Below, piece by piece: positions 6,760 through 10,756 of a DNA stretch of 10,756 bases; positions within the stretch are counted from its first letter, which is position 1, and every line of letters starts with the position of its first letter. Under the pieces are notes generated by a model. The model saw nothing but the letters and a program-made list of their open reading frames with translations, was not told the DNA's origin and did not search any database. The position numbers and the translations under genes were made by a program. This DNA is from Lentisphaerota bacterium (GTDB lineage Bacteria > Verrucomicrobiota > Kiritimatiellia > JAAZAB01): positions 1 through 10,756 of the forward strand of contig JAIVGW010000275.1 in NCBI GenBank assembly GCA_020201415.1, in the 5' to 3' direction.

Positions 6760-7539
6760 TCACACCGGAGCAAGCAGCTTGCGCTGCCGCAGCAGCTCCA
6801 GAAATCTGGCCGCCTGAACATCCCAGCAGCTCCAGGCATGCCCGCCCGACCCTTCATCATAAAGCAGATCGACATCCAGACGGCGGGCCAGTTCGGCAAA
6901 CCGGCGGTTGCCCGGATACAGGAAATCCTCCGTCCCGCACCATTGATACAACCACGGCAGCCGCGTTCCCGCCGCCGCATGCTGTTCCAGCAGATGGCAT
7001 AAATCATTTGGCGTGCCGCGCACTGCCTCGCGGCTGCCGAACACCAGGCGCATGTCGTTCGGGAAACGGTTGTCCTGCTCCGCCTCCGCCACCAGATCCA
7101 GCACGCCGGAAAAGGATGCCGCGGCGGCGAAGCGGTCGGGATAAGACAAGGCCAGTTTGAAAGCGCCGTAACCGCCCATCGACAGGCCGGCCACGAAGGT
7201 CCGCGACGGATCCGCGCTGACGCGGAACATCGCGCGCACCAGATGCGGCAGTTCCCGGCTGACAAACTCCCAATAGCGGCAGCCATGCGCCATGTCGGCG
7301 TAAAAACTGCGGTGCACTCCGGGCATGATCACCGCCAACCCGAAATTTGCCGCATAGCGCTCGATTGATGTGCGCCGCATCCAGGTCGAATGATCGTCCG
7401 AAAGGCCATGCAGCAGATAGAGGCAGGGCGCCTCCCGCACCGGCGCCGTGTCATCCTCCGGCGGCTGGGGCAGAATCACATTCATGGTGCAGGCCATGCC
7501 CAGCACCGTTGAATGAAAATGACATTCCATGAAAGCCAT
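6760..7539 (-). CDS. esterase D / tributyrin-esterase-like alpha/beta hydrolase
   Basis: The 259-residue protein is a serine hydrolase of the esterase D/S-formylglutathione hydrolase fold. The oxyanion segment Y-L-L-H-G-L-S is at 41-47, and the nucleophile elbow G-L-S-M-G-G (118-123) holds Ser120. The probable acid is Asp205 in C-G-T-E-D-F-L, and the His is His234 in G-G-H-A-W. The C-G-T-E-D-F-L-Y block and the N-terminal M-N-V-I-L-P-Q segment fit family members called tributyrin esterase or acetyl-esterase, which cleave short acyl esters or deacetylate sugars. No signal peptide is visible, so it is cytoplasmic. I chose the ATG at 7539, with GGGAG 6 bases upstream; the in-frame ATG at 7560 lies in the loop of a hairpin and has no binding site. 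It leads the esterase-HAD-HTH group. Confidence 0.9.
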   Translation of the reverse strand: MAFMECHFHSTVLGMACTMNVILPQPPEDDTAPVREAPCLYLLHGLSDDHSTWMRRTSIERYAANFGLAVIMPGVHRSFYADMAHGCRYWEFVSRELPHLVRAMFRVSADPSRTFVAGLSMGGYGAFKLALSYPDRFAAAASFSGVLDLVAEAEQDNRFPNDMRLVFGSREAVRGTPNDLCHLLEQHAAAGTRLPWLYQWCGTEDFLYPGNRRFAELARRLDVDLLYDEGSGGHAWSCWDVQAARFLELLRQRKLLAPV

Positions 7540-7550
7540 ACTTTGCTCCC

Positions 7551-7567
7551 GCGGCGGCATCCGCCGC
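7551..7567 (-). promoter_or_regulatory. GC hairpin abutting the esterase ribosome binding site
   Basis: GCGGCGG (7551-7557) and CCGCCGC (7561-7567) are perfect complements around a 3-base loop. In the minus-strand transcript the hairpin ends one base before the GGGAG binding site (7546-7550). A 7-bp all-GC stem beside the binding site may modulate ribosome access, or simply keep the site open. Confidence 0.4.
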
Positions 7568-7653
7568 TATCGCTCAATGCACCGGCTGCCAGGGCGCGCC
7601 GCCGAAATTCAGAATGAAACCATAAACTGCACATTGAATCCACCGAAAGGCCC

Positions 7654-7676
7654 TGGAGACCGGCTTCCCGCCGGCC
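7654..7676 (+). repeat. possible degenerate REP-like palindrome
   Basis: TGGAG at 7654-7658 leads into a 7-bp stem with one A/C mismatch (7658-7664 with 7670-7676) around a TTCCC loop. The TGGAG-plus-hairpin layout resembles the two repeat copies near the right end of the window (10558-10602 and 10632-10670). The loop differs and the CGGACTTTTGA tail is missing, so membership of the same family is uncertain. Confidence 0.3.
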
Positions 7677-7703
7677 AGCCAACCCAACAACCCCATCGGA
7701 CGG

Positions 7704-7731
7704 ATTGTCGCGATTCCCGATTCCAAGTCAA
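7704..7731 (-). promoter_or_regulatory. candidate promoter of the esterase-HAD group
   Basis: Minus-strand TTGACT (7731-7726) and GACAAT (7709-7704) are 16 bases apart, matching consensus at five and four of six positions. Transcription would start near 7697 and give a leader of roughly 160 bases that includes both GC hairpins before the esterase start. The rest of the 280-base gap to the nuclease gene holds nothing else I can assign. Confidence 0.35.
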
Positions 7732-7819
7732 GCCTGCAAGGCACGCGCCAAAACCGCGGATTGGAAAATAGCCGCTCTTACAAAATCCTGGCCTGATGCG
7801 GCTCAGCACCCTTCGGCTA

Positions 7820-8326
7820 TCATGGCAGGCAGGTTCGCTCGTCAATGCTGACCGCGAATCCGAACAGTTTGAGTTTTGCGGCCAGCAATGCTTCCAGCCG
7901 GGGCAGGTCGGCCGGAAAGACCGAGATCAGGCGCTTGCCCTGCTGCTGATAAAGCATCTGCTTCTTGTACATGCTCATCTTGTACCGGGGCGTGTCGAGT
8001 CCCCAATACTCGATATACACATCCAACTCCGGCAGATAGAAATCCGGCCGAATCTGGAACTCCCCAATAATACGATACTTGGTATCGTAGCGGTATGTCA
8101 GCCCGTGGGCCATCAGCCAGTCGGCAATGCAGCGCTCGCCTTCTGACTGAACCACCGTGCCGTCGCGGGCCTCGATGGTCTTGTTCAGCTCGACCTGCAT
8201 TTCGAAATTGCGACGCTCCAGGAAAACCTCGTCGAAACACCGATCGCAGAACACGCGCTGAAAAGCCTGGTGCGAACGCGCGAATTCGTCCGCCGTGACC
8301 TTGGCATTGCAGCGTTGGCAGCGATG
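7820..8326 (-). CDS. zinc-ribbon plus PD-(D/E)XK nuclease-like domain (-1 frame of the HEAT gene)
   Basis: This frame encodes 168 residues. First comes a zinc ribbon, C-Q-R-C then C-D-R-C (Cys codons at 8320, 8311, 8248 and 8239; spacing C-x2-C-x20-C-x2-C). A PD-(D/E)XK fold follows, with S-E-G-E-R-C-I-A-D-W-L (helix with a conserved Glu), R-P-D-F-Y-L-P (the Asp) and Y-I-E-Y-W-G (the E-x-x position, Lys replaced by Trp), then Y-K-K-Q on the next helix. The same block occurs at the ends of some UvrD-like helicases and in standalone DNA-processing proteins. The first in-frame start is a GTG at 8254, between the two Cys pairs and without a good binding site, so independent translation would destroy the zinc ribbon. 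Upstream the frame overlaps the HEAT gene. I infer expression by frameshift from that gene, or loss of function by a one-base indel. Start is therefore uncertain. Confidence 0.7.
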   Translation of the reverse strand, partial: HRCQRCNAKVTADEFARSHQAFQRVFCDRCFDEVFLERRNFEMQVELNKTIEARDGTVVQSEGERCIADWLMAHGLTYRYDTKYRIIGEFQIRPDFYLPELDVYIEYWGLDTPRYKMSMYKKQMLYQQQGKRLISVFPADLPRLEALLAAKLKLFGFAVSIDERTCLP

Positions 8327-8595
8327 TTTAACACGGCGCGAACGGCATACTGCTGAGTCTGCGGATGGCGGGCCTTGAGCGCCAGAGGCGCCAGCACGGT
8401 CACGGCAGTCTCCGAATCCGCCCCAAACTCCACCAATTTCCCGATGGCAGAAGCCGACAGGCGTTGCACCTCGTTTGAAGGCATGCTCAACATGTCGATC
8501 AATTCCGGCAGTGCGGCTGAATTACCGGAACGCCCCAACTCCAGCGCACGCCGCACGGCGGCTTGGTGGTCTCCCGGCAGCATCGGGCTCTTCAT
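8185..8595 (-). CDS. HEAT-repeat protein, zero frame (136 aa), upstream partner of the nuclease frame
   Basis: From the ATG at 8595, with AAGGAG 9 bases upstream (8605-8610), the frame encodes about 90 residues of HEAT-like helical repeats: A-L-P-E-L-I-D-M-L-S (28-37), V-Q-R-L-S-A-S-A-I-G-K-L (43-54) and a third helix pair ending Q-Q-Y-A-V-R-A-V-L-N (81-90). HEAT repeats are scaffold surfaces for protein or nucleic-acid binding. After residue 90 the zero frame continues for 46 residues of Arg/Ser-rich sequence with no repeat character to a TGA at 8187-8185, while the -1 frame over the same bases encodes the zinc ribbon. A -1 shift at 8326-8332 would give one 258-residue HEAT-zinc ribbon-nuclease protein. 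An upstream in-frame TTG at 8640 is not favoured since it lies inside a hairpin. Confidence 0.65.
   Translation of the reverse strand: MKSPMLPGDHQAAVRRALELGRSGNSAALPELIDMLSMPSNEVQRLSASAIGKLVEFGADSETAVTVLAPLALKARHPQTQQYAVRAVLNIAANAAMPRSRRTNSRVRTRLFSACSAIGVSTRFSWSVAISKCRSS
8326..8332 (-). other. candidate -1 ribosomal slippery heptamer G_TTA_AAC
   Basis: On the minus strand the heptamer GTTAAAC has the HEAT-frame codons TTA and AAC at positions 2-7, the phase required for simultaneous -1 slippage to GTT and AAA. The next -1 codon is CAT, followed two codons later by the first Cys of the zinc ribbon. The arterivirus EAV uses the same heptamer. A 7-bp hairpin with one G-T pair (8272-8278 with 8287-8293) lies 32 bases downstream, farther than the usual 5-9. 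I see no upstream Shine-Dalgarno-like stimulator. Confidence 0.4.
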
Positions 8596-8618
8596 GTAGC
8601 TGGGCTCCTTGCTTATGG

Positions 8619-8669
8619 ATTGACTCGCTGCGCTTGCCAATCCGGCGTTGGCAAGCGCAGCTAGTCAAT
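8619..8669. repeat. 22-bp-arm inverted repeat upstream of the HEAT gene
   Basis: Bases 8619-8640 and 8648-8669 are inverted copies that pair at 21 of 22 positions (single mismatch 8626/8662) around the loop TCCGGCG. The core is GCTGCGCTTGCCAA and its complement. In the minus-strand transcript the hairpin ends 8 bases before the AAGGAG ribosome binding site. No T-run follows, so it is not a classical terminator. It could be a leader-RNA structure, a protein-binding palindrome, or a mobile-element end. Confidence 0.75.
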
Positions 8670-9063
8670 GAACGCTTTTAGCGCCTTCATCATTTCACCA
8701 CTGCGGTTACTGGCGTTATTTGGTCCCAGGTTCGACGATCCAGCACCCGACCCGGATTCACCGCCAACGATCACCCAACCGATTCAGACCCTGAATCGGG
8801 CCGAGCAAAGGCTCAAGCGCAAGGCATCTTGAAATGCGTTGCATTATGAGTCATCCCTTACACACCGATCATATGGCGCAACGCTGTAAAGTATTGCACA
8901 AGGCAGCATAACGATACAAGAGCCGAATATGAGTAAACCGCGCTTCAACATCCGGTTCACGCAGAGCCACAGGCATGACAAACTGAGTCCGCGAAGGTTG
9001 TCGCATCCGATACTCGCGAAGTGAACGGCCGGGTTGGCGGGCGGTCTTCCGGCAACTTCGTGC
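8670..9063. other. non-coding stretch without a convincing gene
   Basis: Neither strand gives a protein-like frame with a credible start and ribosome binding site. It contains the 21-base palindrome at 8779-8799 and a weak AATGC/GCATT hairpin at 8833-8845. The base composition is less GC-rich than the flanking genes, with irregular codon structure, so it may be a decayed or regulatory region. I see no tRNA, rRNA or recognised small RNA. Confidence 0.5.
8779..8799. repeat. perfect 9-3-9 palindrome
   Basis: CCGATTCAG (8779-8787) and CTGAATCGG (8791-8799) are exact inverted copies with an ACC loop. There is no T-run on either side. It could be an operator for a dimeric regulator or a stable RNA hairpin within the gap upstream of the propeller gene. 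Confidence 0.6.
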
Positions 9064-9091
9064 TTGCAAAATGCCACAAGACCACCATAAT
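9064..9091 (+). promoter_or_regulatory. candidate promoter of the PQQ-propeller gene
   Basis: TTGCAA (9064-9069) and CATAAT (9086-9091) are 16 bases apart, matching consensus at four and five of six positions. The transcript would start near 9098, after the alternative GTG-type/ATG codon at 9071 and before the ATG at 9125, which supports the later start. Confidence 0.45.
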
Positions 9092-9124
9092 CACGCAATT
9101 CATTATCAACCTTCTGGGGGCTTT

Positions 9125-10537
9125 ATGCAAAAACATTACCGGCAACTCAACAAACTAAGATCATACAAATGGCGCGCCGGCTGCTTGCTTGCCGGCTGTC
9201 TGTTTTTCCACCTGGCGGCCTCCGCCGGGGAAATCGCCGGCTGGCGCCATGACGGCACCGGCCGGTTTCCCGCCGCCCGGCCGACAACCCGCTGGGACGA
9301 CAAGGCCAATGTGATCTGGAAGACCGCCACCCCGGAATGGTCCAATGCCAGCCCCGTCATCAGTGGAAACCGGATATTCATCTGCGCCGAGCCGGACATC
9401 CTGCTGTGCCTCGACAAAACCACCGGCAAGATTCTCTGGCAAAGCTCCAACAGCTATCAGGACATCACTCCGGCTGACCAGCACGAAGAACTGTCCGAAA
9501 AGATGGCGCAGGCGGCTAAAGTGCAAAAAGAACTCAACGGGATCAGCAACAAGCAGCGCCAATTACGGCAGGAACTCAAGAAGACCCCGGAAGATGCCGG
9601 GTTGCAGCAGGAACTGGCCGCCTTGCAGGAGCAGGAATCGGAAATCAGTAAACAGCTGGAACCGCTGGAATATTACCGGCTGCCGTCAGCCCACAAAGCC
9701 AACGGCTACAGTTCGTCCACGCCGGTCACGGATGGCATCAATGTTTATGTGTACTTCGGCACGGGCGTGGCCGCTGCCTATGATTTTGACGGGAACCGTT
9801 TATGGGCCCGCATCATTGAGAAACCCCAGGCCAATTGGGGGCATAGCGCCTCGCCGGCACTGGCCGGCGGACATTTCATCATTCATGTCCGCGATGTCCA
9901 CGCCCTGGATCCGGCCACCGGCGCCACCGTCTGGACCGCCAAATCCAGTCCGCGCTGGGGCGCCATGGTCACGACCGAGATCGACGCGCAACCGGTGATC
10001 ATCACGGCCAACGGCGAAATCATCCACGCCGCCGACGGCAAAATCCTGGCCGAGGGATTGCACAGCCTGGATTACTGCGCGCCAATGGTGCACGACGGCA
10101 TCGTTTATTTCATCGAAAACGGCGGCAAGGCTTTTCGTTTTCCGGCCTTGGCTGACGGCACGGAACAACCGGAAGAACTCTGGCAGACCGAGCCCCCCAA
10201 GGAACGTTATTACGCCTCGCCCCTTTATCATGAAGGCCTGATTTACTGTATCCAGCAGAAGGGCGTATACAACATCCTGGACGCGCAAACCGGCAGTGTG
10301 CTGAAAAGCGCCAAGATCGACAGCCTGAAACGCACGGTCTATCCCAGCGTCACCCTGGCCGGATCGCTGATCTTCATAGCCGCCGAAGGCAGCCAGGTCC
10401 TTTTTCTGGAACCGGGCGTCGAAATGCGCGAGGTCGCCGCGTTCGGGTTTGAGCATTTCCGCACCACGCCCGTCTTTGAGGGTGACCGGACTTACGTCCG
10501 CACCCTGGAAGCCATGTACTGCATAGGCCAACCATGA
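9125..10537 (+). CDS. secreted PQQ-like beta-propeller protein with coiled-coil insert
   Basis: The 470-residue protein has a long N-terminal signal peptide (hydrophobic core about 18-32, likely cleavage after A-S-A at 32-34), so it is exported to the periplasm. The mature part opens with W-R-H-D-G-T-G-R-F-P and carries PQQ/WD-like blade motifs: L-D-K-T-T-G-K-I-L-W (96-105), Y-D-F-D-G-N-R-L-W (219-227), L-D-P-A-T-G-A-T-V-W (261-270) and L-D-A-Q-T-G-S-V-L-K (385-394). Between the first and second of these, residues about 118-182 form a Glu/Lys/Gln-rich helix, a probable coiled coil. No PQQ-dehydrogenase active-site set is visible, so it is probably a BamB-like binding or scaffold propeller. 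The ATG at 9125 has a GGGGG site 4 bases before it and starts the signal peptide; an upstream ATG at 9071 would add 18 polar residues. Confidence 0.85.
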   Translation: MQKHYRQLNKLRSYKWRAGCLLAGCLFFHLAASAGEIAGWRHDGTGRFPAARPTTRWDDKANVIWKTATPEWSNASPVISGNRIFICAEPDILLCLDKTTGKILWQSSNSYQDITPADQHEELSEKMAQAAKVQKELNGISNKQRQLRQELKKTPEDAGLQQELAALQEQESEISKQLEPLEYYRLPSAHKANGYSSSTPVTDGINVYVYFGTGVAAAYDFDGNRLWARIIEKPQANWGHSASPALAGGHFIIHVRDVHALDPATGATVWTAKSSPRWGAMVTTEIDAQPVIITANGEIIHAADGKILAEGLHSLDYCAPMVHDGIVYFIENGGKAFRFPALADGTEQPEELWQTEPPKERYYASPLYHEGLIYCIQQKGVYNILDAQTGSVLKSAKIDSLKRTVYPSVTLAGSLIFIAAEGSQVLFLEPGVEMREVAAFGFEHFRTTPVFEGDRTYVRTLEAMYCIGQP

Positions 10538-10557
10538 CGCAAACGGACGATCCAGTA

Positions 10558-10602
10558 TCAAAAGTCCGCGCGGAAACGGTTTTGACGAAGCAAAACCCTC
10601 CA
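10558..10602 (-). repeat. REP-like palindromic repeat, copy 1 (minus orientation)
   Basis: Read on the minus strand, the unit is TGGAGGG (10602-10596), a 7-bp hairpin GGTTTTG / CAAAACC with loop CTTCGT (10597-10578), and a tail ending in CGGACTTTTGA (10568-10558). It forms an inverted pair with the copy at 10632-10670, separated by 29 A/T-rich bases, beginning 20 bases after the propeller stop codon. Confidence 0.65.
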
Positions 10603-10631
10603 AATATCAAGAAAACCAACTGTTTTTTCAC

Positions 10632-10670
10632 TGGAGGGTCGCGCGTCGTCGCGACCGGCCGGACTTTTGA
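10632..10670 (+). repeat. REP-like palindromic repeat, copy 2 (plus orientation)
   Basis: The unit is TGGAGGG (10632-10638), a 7-bp hairpin GGTCGCG / CGCGACC with loop CGTCGT (10637-10656), and the tail CGGACTTTTGA (10660-10670). Flanks and loop match copy 1 while the stem sequence differs on both sides in a compensating way (TTTTG/CAAAA against TCGCG/CGCGA). The 11-base tails of the two copies form the outer inverted repeat of the pair. Confidence 0.65.
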
Positions 10671-10721
10671 AAGTAACTCAGACGATACGCATATCATTTT
10701 TTGCGCATGCGCTAACGCCGA

Positions 10722-10727
10722 TATAAT
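10722..10727 (+). promoter_or_regulatory. consensus -10 box (TATAAT), promoter for a gene beyond the window
   Basis: A perfect TATAAT follows the palindrome GCGCATGCGC (10703-10712). The best -35 candidates, in the T-run at 10697-10702 and TTGCGC at 10701-10706, are poor or badly spaced (15 bases), so the promoter may need an activator binding the palindrome. Transcription would start near 10734 and run out of the window to the right. Confidence 0.35.
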
Positions 10728-10756
10728 CCCGGCCGATCGCAAACAGCGCCTGCGCG

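Noticed and set aside
8661..8783. Minus-strand fragment reading G-W-V-I-V-G-G-E-S-G, like a motif of the Gp37/Gp68 (DUF5131) phage family
   Set aside because: Only about nine residues match, the following P-x-A-R-P-M part is absent, and there is no start codon before the last ten residues. A chance match or an unrecognisable remnant.
8619..8799. Integron attC-like site, considered because of the palindromes and accessory setting
   Set aside because: A single RYYYAAC-like match (8773-8779) exists, but no GTTRRRY partner in the right place and no integrase or cassette array.
8844..8951. Minus-strand 35-codon frame with a hydrophobic stretch, resembling a small membrane peptide
   Set aside because: No ribosome binding site before its ATG, no homology I recognise, and irregular composition; the longer version from 9098 is not protein-like.
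10534..10756. Plus-strand frame open from an ATG overlapping the propeller stop (ATGA) to the window's end, 74 codons
   Set aside because: It runs through the two REP-like repeats and a consensus -10 box, has no protein-like character and no ribosome binding site of note. Most likely it is chance openness of an intergenic region, though a real coupled gene cannot be excluded without the next bases.
1..10756. CRISPR arrays, tRNA and rRNA genes, complete insertion sequences
   Set aside because: No evenly spaced direct repeats, no tRNA cloverleaf or rRNA-like stretch noticed by eye, and no transposase frame; short tRNA-like signals could be missed without a covariance search.

Overview
The window is GC-rich, gene-dense bacterial chromosome. 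The organism is Gram-negative with an outer membrane: it has a TolB-Pal pair, SPase II-type lipoproteins and a Tat subunit. The secreted PQQ-type propeller protein starts its mature part with a W-R-x-D-G-T-G motif that I associate with the PVC group (Verrucomicrobiota, Kiritimatiellota, Lentisphaerota). That placement is an inference, not proven here.

Layout. Bases 1-1085 (+): the tail of an unrecognised gene, then an M48 metalloprotease lipoprotein whose start overlaps it by one base. Bases 1116-3246 (-): tolB, pal and tatA, in that transcription order, a cell-envelope cluster without tolQ, tolR or tolA beside it. Bases 3519-4211 (+): a PrmA-type methyltransferase whose N-terminal domain and normal start codon are missing. 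Bases 4323-5354 (+): a GHMP sugar kinase behind a good sigma70-type promoter. Bases 5468-7539 (-): a tributyrin-esterase-like hydrolase, a HAD-IIA phosphatase and a small HTH/coiled-coil protein, in transcription order. Bases 7820-8595 (-): a HEAT-repeat segment followed in the -1 frame by a zinc ribbon and a PD-(D/E)XK nuclease-like domain. Bases 8596-9124: a gap with two strong palindromes and no convincing gene. Bases 9125-10537 (+): a secreted PQQ-like beta-propeller with a coiled-coil insert. Bases 10538-10756: an inverted pair of REP-like palindromic repeats, then a consensus -10 box that probably serves a gene beyond the window.

Main points of interest. (1) The HEAT and zinc-ribbon/nuclease frames meet exactly at a G_TTA_AAC heptamer in the phase required for -1 ribosomal slippage, and the zinc-ribbon frame has no start codon of its own before the first Cys pair. 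This is either a programmed frameshift making one fused protein or a recently broken gene. (2) The repeats after the propeller gene share flanks and loop but have different, compensating stem sequences. (3) A near-perfect 22-bp-arm hairpin sits directly upstream of the ribosome binding site of the HEAT gene. (4) prmA appears to have lost its 5' end.

Most other genes are ordinary housekeeping or envelope functions: outer-membrane integrity (Tol-Pal), protein export (Tat), periplasmic proteolysis (M48), sugar activation (GHMP kinase) and small-molecule dephosphorylation and ester hydrolysis.
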